NCBI GenBank assembly: GCA_023897205.1
Contig: JAHWDD010000003.1
Location: forward strand, 1,181,665 to 1,245,664
DNA length: 64,000 nt
Reading direction: 5' to 3'
DNA from: Exophiala sp. HKRS030
Lineage: Eukaryota > Ascomycota > Eurotiomycetes > Chaetothyriales > Herpotrichiellaceae
Position 1 is the stretch's first letter; every line of letters starts with the position of its first letter. A program made the translations under genes and the position numbers. A model generated the notes under the pieces. It had not been told where the DNA came from. It did no database searches and saw only the letters and a program-made list of their open reading frames with translations. This document shows, in pieces, positions 40,637-52,448 of the stretch.

Positions 40637-42555
40637 ATGTCACGGGCAAGAGCCACTCGCCCTAAAAAACTCAACGCCAAACAAAATGTACAGATCTTCC
40701 GTGAGGATCAAGTTGATTCACTCATCGACTATGATTCTCAACGCGCTGTAATTGAAACCGGTGTCGAAAAGGCCGAAGAATCAGTAAGTCCTTCCCACCT
40801 TTCACTCACCCGTCCCTTGGTCTCGTCTTCATTCCTGTCTGTCCTTTTCTCTTGGCTTAGTCATCATCACATTCAATCATAATCATTTCATCATCACAAT
40901 GCAATGCAATTCGTTCAATCGTTGAATCGCCATCCACAAGACATTGCTGTTAGCTGTTACTGATTGTTCACTTGCAGGAATACCATCTTCAACAAGCAAT
41001 CAAGGCCGCAGAAGCTGCCAAGGCAGATGCTAAGGTCAAAGATGCATACATTCCTACACCACCTACCATTGCCAGTGACCTCCAGTATGACGTGCTCTAT
41101 CCAAAAGGGTTTCAGCAACCCGCCACATACATCCGGTCTTCTGCAACAGTCGAAGACTGCTCCGGAGTGGCATATTGCATGGATGAGGAGGATGACCTGG
41201 CATTAAAACTGATCAATGGAAAGCTGCCTTCTGGCCACGAACCTTGTACTGAAGACCAATTCGAAGAGGTAATGAACCTTTTCGAAGAGGCAGCTCAGAC
41301 CAAACAACCATTTGCTGCAGTCGATAGTCCTCCAGTCTTACCTTTAGAAGAATTGCAAGAGCAATTCGATGACGCCACCCCTGCCTATGTTCGCACGTTT
41401 TCCAAGTATGTGTATGAACATTGGCGGTCACGGCGGGAAGAAAAGGGCAATCGAGGTCTTGAACCGCGTCTCAAGTTTGAGACCGGTCAAGAGTCAGATG
41501 ATTCAGACCCATACGTATGCTTCCGGAGAAGAGAGTTGCGACAGATTCGAAAGACAAGGAATCGTGATGCTCAGAGTGCCGAAAAGCTGCGCAAACTCCG
41601 GATGGAGCTCGAAACCGCCAGAGGAATGCTGCTGATGATCAAACGCAGAGAGATGCTCCGTAAGGAATGTCTCGAAATTGACCGGCAAGTGTTCGAACAG
41701 CGCCAGTCGCTGAGAGACACAAAGAGAAAGTTGGGCATGAAGGGCGATGATGATCTTCTCATCAACCAAAAGGTAATACCACCTCCTCCCACAAGAGACG
41801 TCCGTTGTACTCACCTTTCGAAGAAACAGAAACTGCCTCCGGGCATGACCCCGAATCAAGCCGCCCTCGCCCATCAACTTCGCATGCCTATGCCGCCTGG
41901 TCCCGGGCCCGAATTACGGACTCTCGAGGACGTCACCGCCGCTCGAGAAAGAGAAATCCAGAAAGAGATCCAGACGAATGTCGAGAAGCATATTCGCTGG
42001 AACGAAGGCTTTGTTGACAAGACCATGGCACCACTGACACCCGAAGTTGAGGAATTTACCTCGCCGGATGAACACTTTAGAGAAGCCATGGCTGCCACAG
42101 AGTATCTTCCGACACCGCCGGCTAGTATCTCGGATGAAGAATCTCAGCCGCAACCAGCTGAGGATAAAGACGTCGTGATGAAAGATGTCTCTCGGCCGTC
42201 AACACCGTTTAGATACGCGAGTCCAGCAGATGACGAAACCGTTGGGCCAATGCCGTCGTTCCGACGGAGAGTAGGTCGTGGAGGTCGAATCATAATAGAC
42301 CGAAGACTTCCACGGCCGAAACGGGATCCTGCCGAAGAGGACAAGTTCAGATTCGATTCTGATGATGATGATGTTCCAGATATCGATTCGTTGGAAGACA
42401 TGTCATACTCCCGCATGTCACAGCGGGCATACCTCCTGGGTGCGAGTTCTGCTCAGTCGGTCTCGTCGAGGAGGCAACAACCTGACGCCGGTGGTCCAAG
42501 TCAATCACCATCAGTGCCTCAGGCGCACCCACAGCCGACACCAACACCCTCTTGA
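40637..42555 (+). CDS. EPL1: Enhancer of polycomb-like protein (NuA4 subunit)
   Basis: Exons 40637-40783 and 40978-42555, separated by a 194-nt intron (long for this window); 574 aa. The N-terminal EPcA domain begins MSRARATRPKKLNAKQNVQIFRE and includes EYHLQQAIKAAEAAKADAK, YIPTPPTIASDLQYDVLYPKGF and the YVCFRRRELRQIRKTRNRDAQSAEKLRKLR element, which is a nucleosome- and Esa1-binding hallmark of Epl1. A coiled-coil (AEKLRKLRMELETARGMLL) follows. The C-terminus is Pro/Asp/Ser-rich. Epl1 tethers the Esa1-Yng2-Eaf6 piccolo module to NuA4, which acetylates H4 and H2A. Confidence 0.94.
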
Positions 42556-44428
42556 AGTCTCCCCAATTGTTTGGAATTTTTTGCTTTTATCTTGTCCACG
42601 AGAGCACAATTCAAAAACTCTCTTCTCATAGTCCCAACCCAGCTTGGGAGGGGCTTTGTGTAATTCAACAGTCGTCCATTTGGGGCGTGTAAGATGGTGG
42701 AAACCGTTTTGACGGGAGCTCGCGAAGCCGTGGCTGCTGTCGATGGCAACAGTCGGTGACAGTGGGATTGTATATGAGTATCAAGGCCAGCGCCTGATTT
42801 ATCCAGAAATCCAAAAACATTGTAAACCTCCATGTCGTCTTTGTTCATTCAGAATTGAAGTCTTGCTGCTTTGATCTCTGGGCCGGATCCTTTCGGTGCT
42901 TCCCTGCCATCTCTAATGTCTCTTCGACTAATGTTGTTTGGTGTGAGACCCGCCAGAACGCAGTCTCTACCAAATTTCTTTAGCGCCGAGGCTGACCATA
43001 GGATACCAATGCTTTCTGCAGCCAACTGTTGTCGAGGTTGTATGTTCAGGTCGCAGGTCCCTCAAAATAGCCTTGTCTCACTCGTAGGTTGTACCACATT
43101 GGCAAAGCCTCTTGCTTCTTGCGGTCTGCGACAGAGCAGCCTCTTGAATAGTCACCGGGTGTCTTGGGTCGGCGAGGCAATCTTCCAGTGCAAGTTGTAA
43201 TCTTCCTCGAGTTCATCCTAACGGCTCATTTTGTGGATCATGATAAACCAGCCGGTCATCGACGTCCTTGCAGATAGGAATAGCATATCGGTTACGCAGG
43301 CAAGCTTAATGTTAACCAGGATGGGGATTCGTTTCGTGAGGAAGAGGGAGGTTTGGATGTGGGAGTTATGATGAGAATGTTCGTCCATATTCATGTTTCT
43401 TTAGACTCTGACTTTTCCATCGTTGCCACCAGTACGCTCGCCTGTAACTTTGCAATTTCTGCATGGCTCCAGAAAATAAGCGCCGCAAGAGGTGGTGGGT
43501 CGGAGTCGACGAGGTCGACACCACGCTGATGTTCTTTTGCAGAACAACCCGCAGGTTATGGTGACGATGAGAGGGAAGGTGTACTTGGAGACCTGATGCT
43601 GTCTCACAGTGCCGAATGAGAAATACTCGAGGTCCGGGGGATTTTAGGACGAAGGGTCGAGGGAGCGTCGTATAGTTCTTGAGCCGGCGGCGATGGGTGC
43701 TTCTCAAGCCACCGTCGCAGGTTCGTCAGGACACACTCTGAAAAGGATTCCAGGAGAGGCACACAAGGGATCTCTTCTCACGGTGTGATCCCTTGGATCT
43801 GATCTCGCAGGTCTGTTGACGTCGGCTCGAGGTCCATTGGGCTGCGACGAAGCACTCCCGAGCACGCAAGGCGGTCGTCCAGTCAGATCGGAGAGAAGGA
43901 CAGGTCCAACAGACTCTTTCAACATAAAAGACCTCTGGTCTCCTTGAAACATGAATGAAAAATCTGTGGCATGAAAGGAAATGCAAGGCCATGGGACAAA
44001 GTGTGGAACCACACGCATATGGTGGGAGGCAATGGCAAAGAGGGCGGTTCTGGCAGTTGACGCCAAGGATCGGCTTAACTGATATTCCGATTGGCCACTC
44101 AAACGGCGTTCTATTGTTCATGTCTGGACAGAATCCACTCTTGATGGCAACGCACTCACTCATTATCGAAAGCCTCGTCGATTTTTTGGCACAAGACTAC
44201 ATCATTTCTATTCAATTCTTTCACAAGAAAGAGCTTATCCTCGTGACAGTCCGACTGAGGAAACGCCAATAAGCCGATATATAGGTGGCACGGGAAAATA
44301 CCACTTGTGCAGTCATCGCCGACGCCTTGCAAAGAGAGAGAGAGAGAGAGGGCGGTCTATATTACCGCTTCAAATCCCGTCGACCAATTTACGACGAGCG
44401 TCTTGATTTGCAGTTCTAGCAAGACACG
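42556..44428. other. 1.9-kb intergenic region upstream of KAE1
   Basis: No recognisable gene. Minus-strand frames at 43366-43707 and 43726-44163 have odd composition (Cys/His/Arg mix) and no family motif. A (GA)9 run sits at 44333-44350 and TATATAGG near 44278, about 150 bp before the KAE1 ATG. Confidence 0.4.
44333..44350 (+). repeat. (AG)9 dinucleotide repeat
   Basis: A perfect AG run about 80 bp before the KAE1 start, in the probable 5' UTR or core promoter. Confidence 0.8.
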
Positions 44429-45575
44429 ATGATTGCAATCGGTCTGGAAGGCTCTGCCAACAAACTAGGTGTGGGTGTAATCCTACACCCGGCAAAAGGC
44501 AAAGGCGAGCCTCAGATCCTTTCCAACATTCGACATACGTACGTCTCTCCACCCGGCGAGGGTTTCTTACCGAAAGACACCGCCATCCACCACCGCTCTC
44601 ACGTGGCGACACTCGTGAAAAGGGCATTGGAAGAAGCCGGCATCAAAATTGCCGACGTTGACGTGAGTGACTTCCCCCCCCCCCAGGTTCATAACCACCA
44701 CGAGTTGGGATCCACGTTTCGGTTCGGTTCTGCTGACACATCATCTGCTTTTTGCCGTGTTTTTGGAACCACAGTGCATATGCTACACCAAAGGTCCCGG
44801 AATGTACGCGCCCTTGCAGTCCGTCGCGATCGCCGCCCGGACACTGTCTCAGCTCTGGTCCGTCCCCCTCGTGGGCGTCAACCACTGCGTGGGGCACATC
44901 GAGATGGGCCGGGCCATCACGGGGGCCTCCAACCCGGTGGTCCTGTACGTGTCCGGGGGCAACACCCAGGTCATCGCCTACACGTCCCAGCGGTACCGCA
45001 TCTTCGGCGAGGCCCTCGACATCGCCGTGGGCAACTGCCTCGACCGGTTCGCCCGCACGCTCCACATCCCCAACGACCCGGCCCCGGGCTACAACATCGA
45101 GCAGCTCGCAAAGTCCGGGCGCGTCCTGCTGGACCTCCCGTACGCCGTCAAGGGCATGGACGTCAGCTTCTCCGGCATCTTGGCGAGGGTTGACGAGCTC
45201 GCCGCCCAAATGTACGCCGGCACCTTGAAGGGCGTCACGCCGGCCGACCTGTGCTTCTCCCTACAAGAAACCGTCTTCGCCATGCTCGTCGAGATCACGG
45301 AGCGGGCCATGGCCCACGTCGGCAGCAACCAGGTCCTGATCGTCGGCGGCGTGGGCTGCAACGAGCGCGTCCAGGAGATGATGGGCCTCATGGCCCGCGA
45401 GCGCGGAGGCAGCGTCTACGCGACCGACGAGCGCTTCTGCATCGACAACGGAATCATGATTGCGCACGCCGGGCTGTTGGCGTACGAGACAGGGTTCACC
45501 ACCAGTCTCGAGGAAAGCACCTGTACACAGAGATTCAGGACGGACGAGGTACACGTTGCGTGGAGGGACGATTAA
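44429..45575 (+). CDS. KAE1: tRNA N6-threonylcarbamoyladenosine synthase catalytic subunit Kae1
   Basis: Exons 44429-44662 and 44775-45575; 344 aa. It starts [16 protein letters not shown]. The junction reads [20 protein letters not shown]. The metal-binding [10 protein letters not shown] (two His), the nucleotide-binding [31 protein letters not shown], and [17 protein letters not shown] are all present, as is the late [12 protein letters not shown]. Length is the usual for cytosolic Kae1/OSGEP. In the KEOPS complex it transfers threonylcarbamoyl to A37 of ANN-decoding tRNAs. The second exon is unusually GC-rich. Convergent with the AMPK beta gene, with 264 bp between the stops. Confidence 0.95.
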
Positions 45576-45839
45576 AGAACAATTTGAAAATGAATTCCAT
45601 GCATCATTTCATACTCGCATTATCTGCGGGCGCAGGGCGACAAGTCAAATACACGGCGCTCGAGGAAATCCCAGGCTCCACCTTGGTTTCGAATACGCCA
45701 TCATCAAAGCCCGTACCATCATGATATCGTTAAGCCAAGCCCGAAACAGACCAAGGGACCAATGCAACAGCCGTGCAAGTTTTGAGAGGAGAAAATCGCC
45801 GACGAAGCTCTATCAAGTCATTGAATTCCGGACTGCCTT

Positions 45840-47513
45840 TCATTGAAACTGCGTCTTAAATCGAGGGACGGGCTTGAATGATATCGTGGTCACATACTGC
45901 AAACTGTTAGCATATTCCTGCACTGCACAGCAGACCTTGGAAACGTACCTTTTTCCTATACCGGGTTGTCACACTCGTGGCCAATACCCCATTTTTGACA
46001 CTACTGGTCATGAGATGATTCAAAACTGTGTGGTTCGGCAAGGTCAAGACGCTGTTATCGTCCTTGACTGGCAGAACGCCGTTGAGAATGGATCGATTCA
46101 GGAAAAGCGGCAAGGCCGGCGGCTGCTGTGCCTCTTGGATCAGTTTGACTGCATTATTGTAATCGTCGGTGTCTTCGGCCAGATCAACATCCACCAAGCA
46201 TTGAGGAACCAGCTGGCGATAGTCTCCAGGAGGTATCTCTTCCGCGAGAAGTTCTTCCATGTCAGTGGCTTCTGGGGTTTGTGCACCGGATGCGCTTTGC
46301 TCGTGTTCTTCTGGAGCAAGAGTCGAAGACCGGTTACCTTGTTGCGCACTCTCCCGCCGTTGTTTGGCGAGATCTTCGGTCGCAATTTCGATATAGTTGA
46401 CCAGAAAGTTGTTGAAGTCGACGGCCGTGGGCAGGTCTGGGCTGGTGACCATCTCACCGTCCACGACAAATTTGAGGTGGTGGGTGCCTGAGGGCAAGCT
46501 GATTGTTGTGAACATTCCAGTACCATTTTTCCTATGGATGATATTAGCACGAAAGTATCGGGAGGGGGCTTGTCAAGGCTCAAGCTCTCTCTGGGGAATT
46601 TGTTGCCGTTTCTTGTCTAGTTGTGTAGTAGAAGAATCGGCATGGTGTTGTAGGAAACAAAGAAGTGAAACATGCCGCGAACATACCTAGGATGAAGCCG
46701 GTATTTTCTTTCCCAATTGGCAAAAGTACCCGTCACGTACACCCGTTGACCGCCATGATTCCATTCGATGACGGTAGGTACAGTCTGGGCATTGGCCGGC
46801 TCAACCGCATACGGTTGGAGCTCTTCGCCAACCTCCTCCTCGGACTCGGTCGTAGTGCTAATCATTGAACTCTTCCTCCTTAGCTGGGACTCAATGCCCG
46901 CCAACGGCTCGTCGGTCTCAAAGATGGGAACATCTGCGTTACCCTTGTCGACGGGTGCCAGAGTCGGTGATTCGGGAATTGGAACATCAGCAATGGGGAG
47001 CGGAAGACGTGGCGGGCGAAGCTGAGCAACGGGAGTATATCGCCGGTCCTGGTATGCTGAAGTGTGGTGGTCCTCGAATCGCTCTTCGGCCGACGAGTCC
47101 TGTTTGCTCCTGGACACGGGTACATCCACGGGACCTGAAGCCTGGGGGACAGGCACTGACGCTCGCTGTTGCCGTGGTCGGTGTTCTAATAATGATTCAT
47201 TGTGCCTGTTGTCGCGCGACGCACGAGATCCTGATCTTTCCACCAACTTGGCTCCTCTGGCGCTGGCTTCGGGCGAGGAAGAAGAGGAGGAAGAGGCTTG
47301 AAGGTACTGTTGCAAGGCCGGCTTTTCGAGGTGCGGTGTCGTGGTGGTCTGCGCAAGAGCGGTGTCTTTGGTAGCCGAGGGGTCAACGGGTGTCGAGCGG
47401 CCTTGCGACAGAGCTTGGATGGAGACTCTCCGGTTCACCCTGCGATCTCTCTCGGCTTGCGGTGTCCCTGACCTTGGACCCGAGCTCTTTTCTGAAGATT
47501 GTTGTTGACCCAT
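45840..47513 (-). CDS. SNF1/AMPK beta subunit (Gal83/Sip2-like)
   Basis: Three exons: 47513-46687, 46531-45949 and 45896-45840; 488 aa. It begins MGQQQSS, a good N-myristoylation signal (Gly2, Ser6). A long Ser/Arg/Pro-rich region to about residue 245 follows. Next is the glycogen-binding CBM48-like domain (PTVIEWNHGGQRVYVTGTFANW, KNGTGMFTTISLPSGTHHLKFVVDG). Last is the C-terminal ASC domain (PPGDYRQLVPQCLVD, PALPLFLNRSILNGVL, LTLPNHTVLNHLMTSSVKNGVLATSVTTRYRKK) ending YVTTISFKPV on the last exon. The beta subunit bridges the kinase and gamma subunit and sets localisation in glucose-limitation signalling. Which yeast paralog it matches best cannot be settled here. Confidence 0.94.
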
Positions 47514-48189
47514 TATTGTGGTGAGGCTGAAATTCGAATTTCGAAGGAGGGGGGAGAGCGGCGCAAGTGTGTCGTGCGACCAGTGGGCTGGCGGCGGCGG
47601 AGGAGGAGGAGGAGGGAGAGACGAGAGCGGGCACTTTCACCCAGTAGTAGAAGGGGGGCGAGAGGTCACGGCGACAAAAAGTCAGAAGAGAATCTGGTAG
47701 GCTTTAGGCAGATGAGCATTCCATCGAGTGGTGGATTATTTGCAGTGCGTTTGGTTGTTGGGAGGAATTTCCAAGAGGTTGAAAGTGAAATGGATTCGGC
47801 TCGTAGGCGACAAGTTGGAGGGGGGCAGTTCAGTTCAGTTGGCGGGCGAGAAAAGAACGACGCCTCACTTATTAGGCAGGTAATGAGGATCCTCCGCCTA
47901 CGGAGCAGCCTAGAGGCGAAATCGAATGCATTAGTTCAGGGCAACGACCGCTGCATGAGGCCATTATTGACGTCTGCGGGGGAAAACTTGACTGGACAAC
48001 CAAAGACGCAGTCAAGTCAACTACTAGTAATTCCATCATCACAATCATCATCATCATCATCTCTTCCCTCCTGCTTGGCTCGCGCATCTCGTCATCTTTT
48101 CTAATTCTAGATACTTGATTCTCCACGACTTACTCGGTACGCAGTGGCTCGTACTGGAGATTACAGCAGTCTGGAGGCAAAACCATGCG
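47514..48189. other. Divergent spacer AMPK beta / membrane protein
   Basis: About 680 bp. It includes a (GGA)n run near 47598-47615, two CAGTT copies at 47826-47837, and an (ATC)6 run at 48044-48061. Promoter sequence for both flanking genes; no separate gene recognised. Confidence 0.5.
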
Positions 48190-48852
48190 ATGACAACTGA
48201 CACGCCTTTGCCAGCTCCATGGCTCAAAATCACCACGGTCATTCTTTATTACATCGTTCTCTACCCCATCCTGGTGCTTTTGAAGGCACTATGGTACATT
48301 TTAGTATTGATATCCACCCCCGTAATATACATTGGATCATCGATTCTCGCTCTGATCCTGATGCCATGGCGCGTATTCGCTCGGTTTGAGGTCTGCCAGC
48401 CCTGAGTGCGCTCGTGTTATCTAATAGCCCGTTGCTAATCGTTGTTGCAGGCCCTCTGGTACTTCATCGGTAGTGCAATTGTTCTCGGCACCGTGCTCGG
48501 TCTCATTCTACACTTCACTCTGCGCGCTGTTGTGCTCGTATTTAGACTCGACGAGAAACCGAGCGTCGATCCTTCCCCTCCGACCGGCCACGACGCCATG
48601 TCGTACAGAAAAGCAAGAGAAGAGAAGAAGAGGAAGCAGTTGAAAGACCAAGAGCGACTGGCTGTTCAGGCCAAATTGCTTGCCTCCCGGCCGCTCCTCC
48701 AGGAGGCCGTCCGTGAAGCCCGCAATATGCCCTTGTCGAGCACACCTATCAGTCCATTGAGTCCAAGTGTTTCTGGGTCAAACCGGCCTGGCTTGCTTCA
48801 ACAGACGATCCTCGAGCACAGCGATGAAGATGATGACTCTTCAGTTTTCTGA
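48190..48852 (+). CDS. Small membrane protein with cytosolic coiled tail, function unknown
   Basis: Exons 48190-48390 and 48451-48852; 200 aa. Residues 10-60 form two to three hydrophobic helices (VILYYIVLYPILVLLKALWYILVLI, YIGSSILALILM). Exon 2 adds another (WYFIGSAIVLGTVLGLILHF). A charged stretch follows (SYRKAREEKKRKQLKDQERLAVQAKLL), then a Ser/Pro tail ending HSDEDDDSSVF. Similar short proteins of unknown role occur in Pezizomycotina. The start chosen is MTTDTPLPAP at 48190, because an upstream ATG at 48185 gives only a two-codon frame. A longer in-frame start at 48115 exists but adds unlikely sequence. Its stop is 3 bp from the COQ8 stop. Confidence 0.7.
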
Positions 48853-48855
48853 TCA

Positions 48856-51266
48856 TCACCGTATTCCAGCCTTGACAAGAGCTTGTTGGAACATATCTTT
48901 GCATCGAACTCGACTGCCGAGTCTAGCACACAGAAGAAATGCACCACTCAGTTTTCGGTGTAGACTGTACGTTTCCTCCGGCGGTGGTGCAAGCCGTTCT
49001 CTGAGCATGACGGGTATGAGACCCCGGACTCGGTCGGTGATAGTCTGGTTTTGAAAGTCATAAACATCAGGCGCCGAGTTCATGAAAGGCTCTGCCAGCG
49101 TCATAACTGAGTCAATGTGTGCGTTCAGCATAGCTCTGGATTCGTAGCCAGTAAGGTATCCAAGCTTGATCGATAGATCTCGGCAGGTATTTCTATCGTT
49201 CCTCGACGCGGCGTCGAGGACCCTGACGTACAGGTCAATGAATTGAGCTGGATATTCTCGTGATGCTCCAAAGTCGAGCAGTTCCAGTTTGTTGGTGTGG
49301 GCGTCGTAGAGGAAGTTTGTCCAGTTGGGATCTGTCTGCATGTATTTGAACTCGATGATCTCGCGCAGGCAGAGTCGAAGAATCTGACTCCCGATCCAGT
49401 CTTTTTGCTCTTGCGTGAAGTTTTGGATCTTCGTCACAGCAACGCCTTCCATCCGCTCCATAGTCAATACGCGCTTCCCAGAAGCTTCATCAAAGACTTC
49501 TGGCACTGTGAAGACCGTTGTCTCGTCAGCGAGTAGCTCGCGGAATCTCTTCGCAGCTTCAGCTTCACGCTTATAGTCGCATTCCCAGCCTAACTCGGTA
49601 CGAGCATTTGCTATTGTCTTGTCGAGGTACAGTCCTTTCGGCAACAGTCGCGAAGCAGTGAGGAGCAGGGAGAGATTGTTCAGATCTGAAGAAATAGACT
49701 CGGCCACACCAGGATACTGCACTTTCACCGCCACCCTCTTTCCCGAGCTTCGCATAGTGGCACCATGGACTTGCCCGATCGAGGCTGCAGCCATGGGACG
49801 CTCTTCGAATTCCTCAAACAAGTCACGCCAGTTGGGGCCCAGGTCGGCTGAGATCACTGCATCACGTTGTGAGGCGGGCATGTAGTCAGCGCTATCTTGC
49901 ACACGTTGTAGCACATCGTGAATGGGCTTGGGCAGCAGTTTGGCATCTTGGAAGCTCATCATTTGGCCTAACTTCAGAGCTGCACCTCGCATTTTGGACA
50001 ATTTCGCCACTAGACGCTCCATATTGCCTGCACTGAGCATGATTGAACCTTGAGGACCGCCCGACCGGCTGATACTTTCACTGACTGCGCCAAATGCCAT
50101 ACTCGCTGCCAGACCTCCGTACTCGAAAATACGTCCAATCCTGGAAGATGGAACTCGAGATTCTCGCATCTGGTATGGCTGGACATTGGCGACGGGTTGA
50201 GCCTAGGATATCTGTCAGTTGATCAGTTGCAGTCATCTAACGGAGGAGGGTCAAGGGGTCTCACGTTTTTGATTCTTTGAGCATCCTTGGCCATGTCTGC
50301 AGCAAGTTGTTTGATGCTTTCCTCATCTGTGTCTGAGGCTTTCTGTGGCGAGGATCGTGAGGTATGGAATCGTCGCTTTGACGAGGGAAGAGAATTGGAT
50401 TTCTGTCGGAGCAGTGTCGTTGCATGTCTCGGATTGTGAAAAAGCTGGGACAATTGCTCCTCATTGGGCTCGTTGTCCACAGTCCCGTGTTGGGGCTTCG
50501 ATCCAGAATAGTAGACATCTGCATTGATACCTGGAGGAATATGCGAGTCACCTTCTTGAACATCATTCTCAGATTTCGGCACCTTGACTCGTGGAAGTGC
50601 TGATAGGACAGGCTTAGCAGTGTCGGGGGGTTGATAGAACACATCCTGCTCTTGCTCAACCCCAAATTCTCTTTCTTCTCCCGTAGGAGGTTCGGCGGCT
50701 GTCGCAGGTATTTGATTCTCGGACTGGCGTTGAAGCCTTCGGGCCTGGTCTGGTGACAGTGGCTGCCGGCTTGTAGGGTCTGGTATGGTTGACTGTGCTA
50801 GAGACTCGGGGTGTAGGTCCTGGGCGCCACTTCCTTCGACGGGATGTTGCGGCGTCTCGCCGGCAGGTCTCTTGTTAAAACTCATTCCATCTCCCGTCTC
50901 TTGCCCAATCGGGCTTCCATCAGGCGGTATCGTCCCATCTGGGAGAGGAGACCTCCCTGCCTGCGCTTGTTGGACATCGAGGTCGCCGTTTGGGGCAGTT
51001 TGAGCAGGCGAGTTCTGCTCCGAGCGGTCATAAAAATGGTCTTGGTCAAGGCCCTCTTTCGGAGGTCGGGAGGGGGGTTGTGAGGATGCAAATCGAGACA
51101 CGGAAGTGGCCAGCGCTGGCAAGGCTCGGTTTCTCACTGCCTTGACAACCGAGGATGTCTGGCCATAGAGCTTAACTTGAGAAACCCGGATGTTGAAATG
51201 CTTGACTGCGATATTGCGAGAGGCATTCAAGAGTGCAATCGCATCGAGGATTCTCTTGCCGGACAT
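48856..51266 (-). CDS. COQ8: Coenzyme Q biosynthesis atypical kinase/ATPase Coq8 (ADCK3/ABC1)
   Basis: Exons 51266-50265 and 50202-48856, intron 62 nt; 782 aa. The first ~330 residues are a mitochondrial presequence (MSGKRILDAIALLNASRNIAV) plus a long disordered Pro/Ser/Gln linker. The UbiB/ADCK core follows: the family-specific KxGQ motif (ALKLGQMMSFQ, Lys near 411), AAASIGQVH in place of the Gly-rich loop, KVQYPGVAESISSDL, QTDPNWTNFLYD (catalytic/metal region) and ELLDFGASREY (DFG). Coq8 acts at the matrix face of the inner membrane to organise the CoQ synthome. The extra-long N-terminal linker compared with yeast (501 aa) is notable. It is divergent from ureF, 285 bp apart. Confidence 0.95.
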
Positions 51267-51551
51267 GGTTGTGGATGGGGTCAGAGACCCTTGTCACAGT
51301 ACTATGGCATATGCAAAACAGGAGAAGTACAATTTGAATTGCTCAGAGGCGTAGTGGGTGAACCTGAAGAATACAAAGGACGATGTAATTGCGTAGTTGA
51401 CGACATCGACTCGCGGTCGAAGCTAAAGAATATTTCTCCGCACTTCAAATGTCCAGAACATCCGGTGGTGGACCTCATTATGAGCTTCAACCTCGACCCT
51501 TTTCTTACTAGACTGACCAGCGTGGCATACGAACATTGATCAAAGCATGTC
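51267..51551. promoter_or_regulatory. Short bidirectional promoter COQ8/ureF
   Basis: Only 285 bp separate the two divergent starts, so the two promoters must share this sequence. No TATA box is seen. Confidence 0.55.
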
Positions 51552-52448
51552 ATGAATAACAGCGACGCGGACAGGCTCCGCCAGCGAGTTCTCGAGCTCG
51601 AGACAGAGCTCCAGACCACCAAAGCACTCCTAAGTCGGATAGAATCCAAGACTGCCGTCAATTCCTTCGCCATACCTGTATCGATACCCGTGGATTCATC
51701 TATACACAATCTTATGCTGTTATCCGACTCTGCCTTGCCACTTGGGAGCTTTGCATATTCCTCCGGGCTCGAGTCGTTCCTAGCACACCATAAACCCCTG
51801 CCAAAAACCCAGACCAACCTGACCCTGTTCCTTAAATTTCTTAGGTTATCAATCCAGTCCGTCGCTTATACGAACGTGCCGTACGTGCTATCTGCCTTCC
51901 GGGACCCTCTTGGCCTAGCGGACTTGGACAACGACCTCGACGCTTCGACGCCGTGCACTGTCGCACGGCGAGCAAGTATAGCTCAGGGCCGCGCACTTCT
52001 GAGCGTGTGGGAGAAGGCCTTCTCCCAGGCTTTCAAGACAAGGCCCAACAAAGACGAGGGCCTCGAAGCTCTGCTGACCATCGAGATTTTTGCGCGCGAC
52101 CTCAAACTCGCGTCGATAAGCTCTGATCCATTGCCTCTGGTCAACGGCCACCTCGCCCCGTTGTGGGGTGTGGTGTGTCTCGCACTGGGCCTCAATCTAG
52201 AGGAAGCAGGATACTTGTTTCTGTTGAACCATGCCAAGGCTGTCCTGAGTGCCGCTGTCAGGGCTTCCGTGATGGGCCCGTACATGGCACAGAACATCCT
52301 GGCTGGTCGGGACTTACAGAGCATTATTCGTCAGAGTCTGGAGAAAATATGGTTCCTCCAGCCCGAAGATGCTGGCCAAGTAGTCCCGACCATGGACTTG
52401 TGGATCGGAAGACATGAGATGTTGTACAGCAGAATTTTTAATTCTTGA
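51552..52448 (+). CDS. ureF: Urease accessory protein UreF
   Basis: 298 aa, one exon. The UreF signature LMLLSDSALPLGSFAYSSGLESFLAHH is at about 54-80. The all-alpha domain follows (ARRASIAQGRALLSVWEKAF, NGHLAPLWGVVCLALGLNLEEAGYLFLLNHAKAVLSAAVRASVMGP in pieces) and ends with WIGRHEMLYSRIFNS. UreF works with UreG and UreD to load nickel into urease. The first ~35 residues (DADRLRQRVLELETELQTT) form a short heptad-like coiled coil before the UreF domain. The presence of this gene implies a nickel urease, which budding yeast lacks. No other urease gene is in the window. Confidence 0.93.
   Translation: MNNSDADRLRQRVLELETELQTTKALLSRIESKTAVNSFAIPVSIPVDSSIHNLMLLSDSALPLGSFAYSSGLESFLAHHKPLPKTQTNLTLFLKFLRLSIQSVAYTNVPYVLSAFRDPLGLADLDNDLDASTPCTVARRASIAQGRALLSVWEKAFSQAFKTRPNKDEGLEALLTIEIFARDLKLASISSDPLPLVNGHLAPLWGVVCLALGLNLEEAGYLFLLNHAKAVLSAAVRASVMGPYMAQNILAGRDLQSIIRQSLEKIWFLQPEDAGQVVPTMDLWIGRHEMLYSRIFNS

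Noticed and set aside
43366..44163. Two minus-strand frames upstream of KAE1
   Set aside because: Cys/His/Arg-rich composition with no zinc-finger spacing and no conserved motif.
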